A stretch of DNA of 64,000 nucleotides, taken from NCBI GenBank assembly GCA_019188255.1, contig JAETXT010000001.1, positions 7,006,001 to 7,070,000 on the forward strand, read 5' to 3'. Made by a program: the position numbers and the translations under genes. The notes beneath the pieces are model-generated. The model ran no database searches. It was given only the letters and a program-made list of their open reading frames with translations, and was not told the origin of the DNA. The stretch is from Verticillium longisporum (lineage: Eukaryota; Ascomycota; Sordariomycetes; Glomerellales; Plectosphaerellaceae). This document shows, piece by piece, positions 19,478-31,800 of this stretch; positions within the stretch are counted from its first letter, which is position 1, and each line of letters opens with the position of its first letter.

Positions 19478-21420
19478 TAGAGTTCCCTAATATTAATTTA
19501 ATACTAGCTCTTCTTTTCTTTATAAGTAGAATAGCTATAAGAACTAATATTAGGAGCTATTGCTAGGGTTAATAGCTACTCTAACGCGCCTATAATTCTC
19601 TAATCTCTAGCGTATTAGATTTACTCTTCCCGTCTTAAAGGGAATAACCTAATAATAGGAAATAATAATTAGAAATAAGGAAAATATAGCCTAAGCCTAC
19701 TATTCCTATAAGCATTAAGCCTCTAGTTCCCTAACGCCTTAGAGTAATAGTATTATCTATAAATAGCTCTCTAAGGAAATAAACTAAATTATAATTTAAA
19801 TACTAAGAATAGGCCTCTAAATCCTAGAAATAAAGGAAATAAATTAGAATCTAATAGTAAATAGCGCTCTTATAATTACTAAATATATATTCCTAAAGCC
19901 TCTAAATCCCTAATATATTAATAGAATATAATAGAATAATTATTAGCTTTTTATAGAATCTATTAGAATAATTTCTAATAAATTAAATTATTATTTAATA
20001 GGAATAATAGGATTAAACCGCTTTAATTAAATAGGTTCTATAGAAGATCTATATATTTTATTAATAAGTTTTAGTAACTCTATTCTATTAACCTTTCTCT
20101 CTCCCTATATCGACTTCTTTAATTTTCATAAGCTAGCTTAATATATATAAATAATGCTTATATAATTAATAAATATTTATTTTTACTACTCCCGCTTATT
20201 CGTTTTCTTCTCGTTCTAGCTACGATAATACCTCCTAAATATAAAACCTTTACGCTTAAGCCCCTTAAAGCTAAGAGAGTAGCTAAGTATAAGAATATAA
20301 TTAATATTAATCGTAGGAGCTATTAATCTAGTATATAGTATACGTATATAGTAATATTCGTAAGGTTCCCTATCTAGGTTACCTTAAATCTTATCTTATT
20401 AATAAGTAAATTAAAATTAGCGCCCTAAGCGCTTATTACGACCTCGATCTTAAGGGATCTCGTTATTATAAATATACTTCTAAGTATTCCTATAAGCTAA
20501 TATAAGCTCTTATAATCTATATTTCCTATATTTATAGCTCTAATAAGTATTATCTTTAATCCTATTAATATATTTAAGCTTATTATAAAGTTTTTAGCTA
20601 TTTATAATAAAAAGAATTAAGCTATAAGTTTCTATTCTTTTTTATTCTATTAATTATCTAATTATATAATTAATTAATAGGATAATTATAAGATCTAGAG
20701 AAATAGCGTACTATCGTTAAAGGTATATTATAGATTACCGAGGAGGAGGATATTAAAAGGGGTAATAATTTTAATAAAGACTTTAATAGTCTTAGTAATA
20801 TTAATTATAAAGCGGCTAAATAGGCTATAGCTCTATAGCTCTTTAATTACCTCTAGTAGGACTCCTTAGAGTAGTTAGACTCGGATTCTAAGTTCAGAAT
20901 CTAAAGCTTAATCGCTATATAGTAGATCGTTTATTTTACTAATTTAGTAATTAAGGGGTAGCTATTTTTATTATTTTAATAATTAAGCCGTTTTTAGGGA
21001 ATTATTAATTTTAATTATATTTATATTTTAATTATTCTTTTCTTAGTATTTAATTTAACCTTTAATCTTAATTATAACTTCGTTAGAGCTTATAAGAGCT
21101 TCTAATACTTAGTTTAGAGCTCCTTTAATTATTATATCTATAGGATTATCCCCTCCTATAATCTAGTAAATTTCGTTAACTTCGTATTCTTTATAGCTTT
21201 ACTATAATGCTATAAGATCTATTATTAAGCGTTTCTCTATAATTACGCTTAATTAAATAAAGTATTAATAGAGCGAGAAGCTATTAATATAGATAATTAT
21301 TCGTAAGAATAATAAATCTAAGTATTTATAGATCTTTTAAAGTATTTATTTAAGGATATATATTATATTAAAACTATTAATTATATTATAAGCTTTATTA
21401 ACTAGAACTAAATATATAAC
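19478..21420. other. AT-rich degenerate sequence between transposon 1 and the second copia-type remnant
   Basis: RIP-like composition. A + strand stretch from about 20,226 reads PPKYKTFTLKPLKAKRVAKY before breaking into stops, possibly the start of a mutated element ORF. No domain could be assigned. The part near 21,060-21,400 may belong to the 3' end of the adjacent remnant. Confidence 0.4.
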
Positions 21421-24400
21421 CTATTTATATTTAATAGATTATTAATAAAGAATATTACTATATACTATAAACGTATTCTCTTAATTATAAGAACGTTTAT
21501 TATTAAAGAGGATAATAAATCCGATCTAAGAACTAAAGTCCTTATTATTAGTAAAGGAGCTATTAATAAATATATATAGCTAAGCGGTCGATAGATCGAG
21601 GTATATATAATTTAGGCTATAATCTATATTATCGATCTATTATTATATATATTTATTAAGCTATTTAAAATCGTCCTTCTCTAGGTTCCTAGCTTAGGAA
21701 GTTATAGCGAAATCGAAAGCTATTTCGGGTTAATAAATAGAAGCTATATATACTCTATAAGCTCTCTAGGTAATAAATTACTACTCTAAATCTAGTATCT
21801 TTAGGGTTATTTACTCTAATCGATTACTTTAACCTTTCTATAGAATTTTAAGATTATTAATTCCGATATTAATAATATAACCATTAAAGACACCCTCTAA
21901 ATTAGCGTTTAGGATAGAAATAGGCTTCGCTTAGAAGCTAGCTCTTAAGAGCCCTATTTACTCCTTTTCTATAAATATAGGCTCTTTAAGGTTTAGGGTA
22001 TCGTTAATCTATATTCCGATTAATCTAAAGCTCTCTCTAGCCCTAGTTAATAGGAGATATAGATCGTAGCCTATTAGAACCGCTATTAGGCGCTCTTTAT
22101 AGTATTATTAATAGGTTATAAATTAATAGAGGCCTAACTCTATAATTCTATAGAATAGCTTAATAATATAGAAAACGGTATTATTAAGGTATCTATATTA
22201 TAGCTCCTTAGGGATATATAGTAGAACGTTATATAATAGATCTATAGTATTCTAAATATAAGCTTAATTAATATCCTAGAGTATTAGCTATTAGCTATAT
22301 TCCTATAACGTTAATATAATCGTTAGGATTAATCGTTAACTATATCGTATAATTATAAACGATTATATTAATAGGGTCGTCTTCTCCTAATCGCTATACC
22401 CTTAAATTATTAATCTTAACTTCTTATATAAAGCTTAAAAGAGTCCTTTTACCTCTCTTATAAGCTAATATCTAAAGATCTTAATATTAAAGATTATAGA
22501 TTTATTAATTAATATAATTACTCCTATTATTAAAAGTAAATCGATCTCCTCTTAATTAGATTACTTAAATAGCTTCCTAGGGGTTATTATTCTACCTTTA
22601 TTATATAATTTAATAGCTAGGTTATAACCCTATTATTCCCTCTTTATAATAAATTAACGTCCGATCTATAAACCTTTAATTATATTACTCTTACGATCTA
22701 TAAAAACTATTTATAGTAGATTCTAAGTATATATTATTATTAACTTTCTAGGTCTTCTATATTAATATAGCTAAATTAGCTCTAGATATTTAAATAATTC
22801 TAGGGTCTTTAATATAAGTACCTCTAGAGTTCGGATTATAATTATCTCTCTAGTTTCCTAATCTAGTAATCTATTATATAGCTTAATATATATTCCTCTA
22901 AACTCTATTAAGCTATTAACTATATTAATTATAATTATCGTATTAATAACCGATATAACCTTATAAGGTCTAATCTATTTCTCCCGCTCTTAGAATATAG
23001 GAATACTATTTCCTAGCTCTAGTAATCTTAATAGTAATTATTTTATATCTAATCTATTATATATATTTAACGTATTATTAACCTTCCGCTTAGCGATTAT
23101 TTATTATAATTCCGCTATTACTTTATTAATAGCTTTAGTATATTATACTTAAGTTATTATAGGTACTAAGTTAATAGTTATCCTAGGTATAGCCCTGAAT
23201 ACGAGTAATATTAGTACTAGACCGTTAGGCTTAGTAATATCGTTTATTACCTTAATTACTCCTTAGAGTAGCGATTCTAAGCTTATATTATAAGATTTAG
23301 CCTTTAAGATCTCGTATACTCTATATATCGGTTTATAATAGCTTTTAACTTTATTTATTAATTAATAAGCCTTTATAGGGATCTAATAATAGGTTATACC
23401 TAGGAGGCGTACCTCTACCCTAAATTCTATAGAGGCGAAGTTAATTCTAGCGTTAATAGTTACGATATCTAGAGGGCCTAAGTATATATCTAATTAGTAC
23501 CTCTTAAGTACTTCCTATATTATATAAGCTATAAAATTAGGAATAAAAGTTATAAATTAGAATCTAGTACTTATATCGATTATATAAAGAATAGGCTTTC
23601 TATCTAAATATATAATATTAATTAAAATCTTATAATTAAAATCGATATTTAATTTTAAAATAAACTTAAAGTATTATAGAGATTTCCCTTTAATCTAATA
23701 ATAATAATAAAAGCGGTTTATTAGCTCTAAAGTATTCTAATCTATATTATAATCTACTCTCTAGAATAGATTCTATAGTTTCTTAATTAATAGATAGCTA
23801 AAACGTTTATAAACTTAATAGAGGTTTACTTATATTAGAAATACTATTCTATTACTCTCTACTCCTATTATATATATAATCCTTAAATTAATATAGGTTT
23901 TTATATCTAAGAAGAACTAAGGATAGCCCTATTTACGGAATATAGGCGTATACTCCTAGAGCTCCTTAATATACTTTATTAGCTTATTATATATATTATC
24001 TAAATAGATTCTAAGATCGTCTATATCCTTAATATAAAGTAAGAATAAAGTATCTATTAAGATAATATAGAACGTAATTCTCTTAATTAATATTAGAATA
24101 ATAATCTCCTCTATAATAGATATTATATTTCCTATTCTAAATCTTATTCTAGCCTTTATTCCCTATTTATTAATTATTAAGCTTAGAATTAGGGCTATTA
24201 GGGCCTTAATCTATAAAGCTCTTATTATAGAAATTAATATTATATTTATATTAGGAATAATATTATATTATATATAAATATTATTAATCTAATATTAGCT
24301 AAATAGTTACTTTATTAAAGCTATCCTTTTAGCCTCCTAACTACTCCCTCTAATCTTATATTAGAATAACTTATTTACTAGGAAGTATATTATATAAATA

Positions 24401-25457
24401 TTTATTAATTCGTTCTCGGGATTAGATCTATATAATTCCTCTATTCTTAGCCCTTCTAAATCTTTAGAATCTAAGCTCTTAGTAAGCTCTATAACTATTA
24501 AGAACTAATAATATCCTTTCTATTAATCTTTATATACTTCTTATATACGTTTCTATTACTCCTTCGAGTATTATTATTCCTTAAGAGAATACTTTATCGA
24601 TATATAATCTAGTTTAGAATATATTTAATATTTATAAGTTCTAGTCTTAGAATCTTAATAATTATTAATTCTATGAAACGATTACTCTCTACGATCTCCC
24701 CTTCTATTAGTTTAGCGATAATTACTTCCGCCCCTATAATACCTATTAATATAGAAGTACTTAAGCGTTCTAGTATTCTCCTCTACCTTTAATATACTTT
24801 TAAACTAAACGGATAACGTATTAAAAGATCGCTCTAGCTTTATTAATATAATCTTTAGCTCTAGGATACCTTAAACTACCTTTAAAGTATTTATATAGAG
24901 ATAAGTCTCCTCTTAGAATATTAGACTAAGTATTCTCTAATATTATTAAAGCTTATCTAGAAGGATCTAGAGAACTTCTATTTATAGCTTTCCTATATTC
25001 TTAGGCTCTATAATAATAGAATTAAACGTTATAGAGCTCTAATCTATATAATATTAAGCTCTATTAATCTTTAAATTAAATTATTATTTAATCTTTAAAT
25101 ATATTTATTAGATTCTTATACTCTTATTTATATATTCTAAGAAGAAAACTTATATATACCCTAAAAGTATACTTAAGAAGAGTATATAGAGCTATATATA
25201 TTAGATTTATAAGAGCTTATATATATTTATAAAGATATATATCTTATCGTCTAAGATATCGTAAATCTCCTTAGAATAATTACTCTCTTTATTCTAAAGT
25301 AATATAAATTATTTAATTATAGCTCTATTAATTAATAAACTTACTAATTTATATAATAATAGAATATAATATTAAACTAATAAGTTCTAAGTATTATTTA
25401 AAGGTAAGGTCTTATTTTATTATAAATAAGATATAATCTCTTATTAATTAAATTACT
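21420..25457 (-). pseudogene. RIP-destroyed copia-type (RVT_2) retroelement of a second family
   Basis: Minus-strand reading, ignoring TAG/TAA stops, gives an integrase region at about 23,030-23,650 (LDIYLGPLDIVTINARINFA, then KSYYKPIYRVYEILKAK and TKPNGLVLILLVFRAIPR). It also gives a reverse transcriptase/RNase H region at about 21,420-21,780 (RAYRVYIASIY.PEIAFDF, SSFTNNKDFSS.IGFIIL). These correspond to a widespread fungal polyprotein in which the unmutated text reads YLGPPDVI.HDAG.NF and QRARGAYIATICQPEAAFDL, with RVT_2-type polymerase. The order along the minus strand (integrase before RT and RNase H) is that of Ty1/copia. It is not the same family as the remnants at 13,970 and 28,830. 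Its right side is cut by transposon copy 2 at 25,460. Confidence 0.7.
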
Positions 25458-25459
25458 TA

Positions 25460-25507
25460 ACGTGCATGATAAGCAAGTGGGCCAAACAAGCAAGTGGGCC
25501 ACCTGAC
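25460..25507 (+). repeat. Left terminal inverted repeat of transposon copy 2
   Basis: 48 bp, identical in inverted orientation to 27,271-27,318; contains two AAGCAAGTGGGCC motifs 17 bp apart (start to start). Confidence 0.93.
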
Positions 25508-25558
25508 GACGAAAACGCGACCTTCTTACGTTAACCATTAATTCCTCCACCAACAACG

Positions 25559-27211
25559 ATGTCTCCGCCCTCACAAGAACGTCAATTACAGCTTGCTCTT
25601 CAGGCTATTCAAAATGACCCAGATCTCAGTATACGCGCTGCGACAAATATCTTTGGTGTTCCCCGAATGACCTTGACGCGTCGACTACGCGGTATTACTT
25701 CGCAACGCGACAGGATCCCCCTCAATCGAAATTTGACGGAGCTCGAGGAGTTAACGATTGTTCAATACATACTTGAGCTAAATTCCCGAGCATTTCCTCC
25801 CCGGCTTTGTGAGGTTGAAGATATGGCTAATCGACTGCTAGCCGACCGCGACGCGCCGAGTGTCGGGAAGCGCTGGGCCTCAAACTTCGTCAGGCGACAA
25901 CCAGAGCTTAAGACGCGTTTCTTTCGCAGATATGACTATCAGAGAGCCCAATGCGAAGATCCCGAGGCAATTCGCGATTGGTTCGCGCTCGTAAAGAACA
26001 CAATCGCCAAATACGGTATCGCGGAGCCTGATATCTATAACTTCGATGAGACTGGGTTTATGATGGGCGTTATCGGGTCCGGAATGGTCGTTACGAACGC
26101 CGAAAGACGTTCTAATACGAAAATGGTCCAACCAGGAGGTCGGGAATGGGTGACAGTGATCCAAGGCGTTGGCGCAGACGGGTGGTGTGTCCCGCCGTTC
26201 ATCATTATGGCGGGCAAAAATCACCTCTCAAGCTGGTACGAAGACAGCCCTCTACCTCACGACTGGGTAATCGCTACGACAGACAAAGGCTGGACAACAA
26301 ATGAGAAAGGTCTAGAATGGATTCAGCATTTTGACAAGCATACCAAGCCCCGTCGGTCGGCCGGATATCGCCTCCTTATCCTAGATGGGCACCAAAGTCA
26401 CCATTCCGTTGAGTTCGAGCTCTACTGCAAGGAAAACAACATCATTACGGTATGCATGCCTCCCCATTCATCTCACCTACTTCAACCTCTTGATGTTGGC
26501 TGTTTTGGCCCGCTAAAGCAGGCCTACGGTCGGCAAATTGAGAAGAAGATGAGGGCAGGTACAAGCCACATCACGAAGGAGGACTTCTTTCCCGCGTTTT
26601 TCGCAGCTTTCAAAGAAGCTATGACGGAAAGGAATATCAAGGGGGTTCAGAGGTGCTGGGCTTGTCCCAATGAGCCCCGAAATTGTGGTTTCAAAGCTGG
26701 ATGTGAAGCTACGGACACCGACGCCCGTCGAGGGGTCCCCGATACATCAGAACCTTGGGTCTCCCAAACGCCTCACAACCCGATTGAAGCTAGCTGTCAG
26801 TCAGAGTTTATTAAAGGTCGAATCGCCCGACACCAAGGAAGCTCTCCGACGTCGATTCTTAACGCTATAGACCACTTTACCAAGGGGACGCGTGGAATCA
26901 TGCATCAACTCGCCCTATTGAAGTCGGAGAACCAGATCCTTCGAGACGAGAACGCGACACTCAGCAAGCGTCGGAGAGCTAAGAAAACACGTCTCAGGCA
27001 AGGAGGGAGTCTAACTCTAGGTGAGGGACAGGAGATACAAACCAATATCGAGGTTCAGGTCCAGATAAATGAGGAAACGCGTCAGAGAAGCAGTCGCCAA
27101 CCAAGGGACGGGACGAAGAAACGGCGCTGCGGTGTCTGCGGCGAGCCTGGACATAATGCGCGAACTTGTCAGCTGGAGACGAGGGCTTCTGAAGAAGAGG
27201 ATTTCAAGTAG
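25559..27211 (+). CDS. DDE-1 / CENP-B-like transposase with C-terminal zinc knuckle
   Basis: 550 codons, open from ATG 52 bases inside the left TIR to TAG 60 bases before the right TIR. Domains: N-terminal HTH (about 20-40, IRAATNIFGVPRMTLTRRLR), Tc5/CENP-B-type HTH (about 60-125, ANRLLADRDAPSVGKRWASN, FVRRQPELKTRFFRRYDY), then DDE_1. The catalytic Asp residues are D163 (NFDETGF), D276 (LLILDGHQSHHS) and D312 (LLQPLDVGCFG), spacing DD35D as in pogo/Fot1 transposases. A coiled-coil-like segment (LALLKSENQILRDENATLSK) precedes a basic stretch and a CCHC knuckle at 524-537 (CGVCGEPGHNARTC). Between about 26,645 and 26,735 some 29 residues read as an unrelated Cys-rich stretch. Copy 1 and the alternative frame indicate a net two-base loss followed by a one-base loss that restores the frame. 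The catalytic core is unaffected. Cut-and-paste activity is inferred from family. Confidence 0.9.
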   Translation: MSPPSQERQLQLALQAIQNDPDLSIRAATNIFGVPRMTLTRRLRGITSQRDRIPLNRNLTELEELTIVQYILELNSRAFPPRLCEVEDMANRLLADRDAPSVGKRWASNFVRRQPELKTRFFRRYDYQRAQCEDPEAIRDWFALVKNTIAKYGIAEPDIYNFDETGFMMGVIGSGMVVTNAERRSNTKMVQPGGREWVTVIQGVGADGWCVPPFIIMAGKNHLSSWYEDSPLPHDWVIATTDKGWTTNEKGLEWIQHFDKHTKPRRSAGYRLLILDGHQSHHSVEFELYCKENNIITVCMPPHSSHLLQPLDVGCFGPLKQAYGRQIEKKMRAGTSHITKEDFFPAFFAAFKEAMTERNIKGVQRCWACPNEPRNCGFKAGCEATDTDARRGVPDTSEPWVSQTPHNPIEASCQSEFIKGRIARHQGSSPTSILNAIDHFTKGTRGIMHQLALLKSENQILRDENATLSKRRRAKKTRLRQGGSLTLGEGQEIQTNIEVQVQINEETRQRSSRQPRDGTKKRRCGVCGEPGHNARTCQLETRASEEEDFK

Positions 27212-27270
27212 TTTCAATTGATTTAAGGCGTTAGGGTTCACCGGGATGCTGCTGTCGTCGCATGGTCGTG

Positions 27271-27318
27271 GTCAGGTGGCCCACTTGCTTGTTTGGCCCA
27301 CTTGCTTATCATGCACGT
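27271..27318 (-). repeat. Right terminal inverted repeat of transposon copy 2
   Basis: 48 bp, perfect inverted match to 25,460-25,507, ending CATGCACGT directly before TA. Confidence 0.93.
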
Positions 27319-27320
27319 TA

Positions 27321-28584
27321 TTCTATTAATTAAATAACTTTAAAATACGAGGTTAATAGGGATCTATCCTTTTATTTCGTATAACTCGAATTTAGGATAA
27401 TTAAATAGTCCTTATTATAGGTAATTATTTATTATCTAATTATTCTCGTTATTCCTCCATTTTATAGAGTATTAAATTATAATTAATATTACTCTCTAAT
27501 ATATCTATATTAAGTATCTCTTCTTATAATAATATCGGAATTAATCTCTTCGATATTTTAACGTTTATTACCCTTAAAAGAAGGATCCCGTAATCTATAA
27601 GATATACCTTTAGCGCTCGAGAGATCGTTAAATTATAGGAGTCGAAATCCTCTTCGCTCTAATCCTAGAAGTCTTTAATAAATACCTTTAAGAGGTAAAC
27701 TCCTTTTATATTTCTATATATATTTATTATTTTAATAATCTAAGCGCTCTTAAGATCTATAGATACTAAATCTAATAATCCTAGGAATTATAACTCTACG
27801 CTATTTACGATAAAATCGATATTAAGATCCTTCCTAACCCTCTAAATAAAGTATATAATATTAATATCCTTTAGAATAATATCGAACTCCTATTATAGCT
27901 TTTTAACGCTCTCTAGCTTTATTATAGAGCTATTATTATAATCTAAAAAGCTTATTATCGCTAAGTTTATAAAGCTCTAATATAAATAATTAATTATTCT
28001 ATATAGCTTCGTTTTTCGGGTTTTATAGCTAGTAATATAGCTTAGTAATAATCTTAATCGTAAGAGTCCTAAGATATTCGAAGTAGATAGTACTCTTATA
28101 GATTATATAATAAGGGAATTCCCTATTACTAAGCTTATATAAGAGTTTTATAGTATTTAAAAATAAAATAGTACTCTTACGATTATTTATAAAGTATAAT
28201 CGATAAGCTTATATATAATAAATATACTATTTATAGGATCGATCTTAACTTCTCTAGCTCTAGCTATTCTATATTATATTAAACGTAATACTAATTAATA
28301 TTAAGAGGGCTTTACTATTTATATAAACCCTAATCTAATATTTCCGCTATATTTACGAGCTCTAAATAGGTAGGGTATCTAATAAATCTTATAATAGTTA
28401 ATTCTTAATTTTTTTCTTATCTACTTCTCTAAATTACTATTACCTACGTGAATTAGATATACCTATCTACTCTTAGCGATTATATAAGCCGTAGTTCATA
28501 TACTCCTAAGAGTAGTGGATCCTAGATATCCTAGATATCTTAGATATTACTATCCTAACTATAGAATTCCCTAATATTAGGTTA
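27321..28584. other. AT-rich degenerate sequence, likely remainder of the split retroelement
   Basis: RIP-like composition with few CA/TG dinucleotides. It continues directly from the TA duplication of transposon 2, so it is probably the 5' side of the retroelement interrupted at 25,457, but no gag or protease motif could be read. The last ~150 bases (28,440-28,570) are a little less AT-rich. Confidence 0.4.
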
Positions 28585-28830
28585 ATAATAAGAGAACTTA
28601 AACGCTTATTACTATAGAACGGCTCTATAGAATATTGTAGAAACTATATCGTTCTATAGCTACGATTTTTCTCTATTTTATAATATATATATTATTATAG
28701 TTTAGCTTTTACTTAAGCTATTAGAATAGTTATAAGACTCTAACCCTTATAACTCCTATACCCCCCTATAAAGTAATATATATATAGGTATATAGAGATA
28801 ATAGCTTATATATTTAGAGGATAAAAAAAA
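28585..28830 (-). repeat. Truncated degenerate LTR, 3' end of copia copy 2
   Basis: Begins with the block TAAGAGAACTTAAACGCTTA found also near 13,723 and 34,386 and includes the CCCCCCTATAAAG stretch at about 28,762. It lies directly 3' (minus strand) of the copia RNase H region. Only the inner part of the LTR is present; the outer ~530 bases seen at 13,205 and 33,860 are missing. Confidence 0.5.
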
Positions 28831-31800
28831 TAAAAAAAAATAAAACTTTATAGTATTATTATATATAGGGAAAGAAATTAAAACCCTATAATATAGAAAG
28901 TAAGTAAAAATTATATATTATATTATTATAGGAAAATCCGAAGATAAAAAACCTATTTTATTATAATAGGAAAATCCGAAGATAAAAAATCTATTTAATA
29001 CCTAATTTTAAGTCCTTTACTATATTTAGGCTATTTATAGTCTATAAGTATAGTATTTAGACTCCCTATTTATATATATCTATATAGGGTATTATAGGTT
29101 ATCTTATTTAAGCCCTTAGTAAGTATATCTACTATATTATACTAGGTATATATATAAAAAAGCTATATTTTCTTATCTTTTAATAGATTTTAGTAATAAT
29201 AGAATTACCTATCTATATACTTAACCCTTTTATAGAATTTAGGATTTTTAGTTATTTTCTTAGCTCCTTTATTATCTATTAATAAAGTAAGTATTTTAGG
29301 TTTATTTAAACCTAGGCCTTTAGATATTTCTAAAAAAATAGAAAAAATATATATAGCTTCTTTAGAGGCTTTATATAAAGCTTTATATTTACCTTTATAA
29401 GTAGATAAAGCTATTACCTTTTATTTAACTAAAACCTAGCTTATAAGGTTATTAATTCCTAAGTAGAATATATATCTAGAAATAGAAGTTCTATCTTCTA
29501 ATATATTGCTCTAGCTAGAATCGCTATACCCTATTATATTAAAGGATTTATTATAGGTATATATAAGACCTATATCCGGATATTTATTTAAATAAGCTTA
29601 TATTCTATTTAAAGTAATAAAATGCTCTTTCGAGGGGTTACTTATATATCTAGAATATCTATTTATTAAATAAATAATATCTAGTCTATTATATAAGGCT
29701 AAATATAATAAAGAGCCTATTTCCTATTAATATTAAAGGATTTCTAAATTTATAGCTTATAAGGAATTTAATATTAAAGCTATTTTTAAATATTAGGCGT
29801 ATTTACTACTTTTAAATTTAATTTATTATATTTTATAAGAATTTTCTTATAATATACCTTTTAGGATATATATAGAAGCTTTTCTTCTTTATTTATAGTT
29901 ATTTTATTACTTAAAAAGGTATTAATAAGTCCTAAATCTTTAAGACTTAATATAGTTTAAAGTTTAGCTTATATAATAGATATTATTTTAGCTATTCTAG
30001 CTATTATAATTATATCGTTAATATAATAGAGTAATATAGCCTTTAAAGGTAATATAAATACCCCTAAATTAGATTCTAATATATTAAAACCTAAACTATT
30101 TGAAGCTTTAAATAGATATTCGTACTAGAGCTTAGGGGACTATTTTAACCTATATAAAGCTTTATTTAGCTTATATATATAGTTTTCTTATATAGAGAAA
30201 CTAGTAAATTAAATAATATATATATCCTTATCTATATCTATATAGATAAATATATTATTAATATCTAATTATTTAAAATCCTAGCCTAGGTTTAGACTTA
30301 ATATAAAAGCTAGTCTATAGCTTTTAGGCCTATAAGTAGTATTAAAGGTCTCTAAGTAATTTATATTAATAATTTAATTAAATCCCTAAACTATTTATCT
30401 AGCTTTATATTTTATTAGACTTTTATTTATATCGTATTTTATTTTATAAACCTATCTACCCCCTAGTATATTAGCTTCTTTAAGTAGGGTATTTTTATTA
30501 ATTAAAGATTAAGTATTTTAATCTATTAATTACTAAAATTCTAAATTTATAGCTTTATTTTAATTATCTTTATTAGGGCTATTAATAGCTTAGCTATAAG
30601 TAGTAGGTTCTTTTATATTATTTATAATAAGGATATAGTTCTAGCCTAGGAAATTAAGGGAGTCCCTTAATAGTATATCCGATATATTTAATAAATCGGC
30701 CGATTTTATATAAATATACTCTTTAGGTTTCTAAATTTTAGGAAGCTCTATAATTATTTTTAGGTTCTTATTACTAGTTATATTACTAGTAATTATATTA
30801 TTATTACCTTTAGCTAGAGGTAAAACTATTATTTTATTTATCTTTAAATTAAATAATTTAAAATCTTCTAAATTTAGAAGGTCCTTTTCTATTATTAAAA
30901 GTATAGATATAAGAATAATAAATTTATTTTCTAATATATATATATCTCTAGTCTAGATAACTTTCCTAGATTAAGTATTATATATTTTATAGTATAATTA
31001 TCTATACTTATTAAGATAGATTTACTAGCTCTTTCGTCTAATTTCTTTATTAAAGGTTCTTTATTTTTATAATAGGCTATAGAACCTTATATTTTTATAT
31101 TATCGATATTAAATATTCTACTTTCTTTTAATTTATAAATTATTTTAAACCCTATAGAGCTATTAGGAGTTCTATTATATATATATATAATAATATACGC
31201 TATATCTCCCTATAGATATAAGGGTGATCCTAAATAGAAAATTAAGGACCTTATTTTATCTATTATAGTCTTTATAGCTCGTTCTATAAACTCTTATAGT
31301 TTATAAATATATAGTAGTTTTATTATATATTTTACTCCTATAAGTATATTTTTAATGCTTTTATTTATAAATTCTTTACTATTATTAATATTAAATTCCT
31401 TTATTTTATAATTAAGCTTATTATTTTCTATTTCTTAGCGGAACCTATTAAGCTTATTAGAAACGACTTCTTCTAATTTATTAAATAGAAAGAATATCTA
31501 AATATATTTAGTATATTTATCTTTTATAAAGAGAATCTATTTTTTATTATTATAAATTATAGGGGTTATAAGACCTACTAGGTCTATATATAGATTCTCT
31601 AAATATATATATTCTTTATATTTATTAAAGGATATCTTATTTATTATATTAATAAATTTACCCCTTTTATAAGCTTTATAAATCTCTATTTTATATATAG
31701 CTATAATATCTATAGACCTCTTATATATAGATTTTAGGGCTTTTATATTATAGTATATAAATCGGGTATATAAGGTATAAGCCTCTTCTAAAGATATTAT

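Larger units (their letters stand above)
25460..27318 (+). mobile_element. pogo/Fot1-like DNA transposon, copy 2 (perfect TIRs)
   Basis: Perfect 48-bp terminal inverted repeats at 25,460-25,507 and 27,271-27,318, flanked by TA (25,458-59 and 27,319-20). Each TIR starts ACGTGCATGAT and contains two copies of AAGCAAGTGGGCC. Length 1,859 bp, identical to copy 1 although the sequences are clearly different families. One long transposase frame fills the interior. Composition is normal and free of RIP, while both flanks are RIP-mutated. Perfect TIRs and an open frame make this the younger-looking and potentially active copy. Confidence 0.92.
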
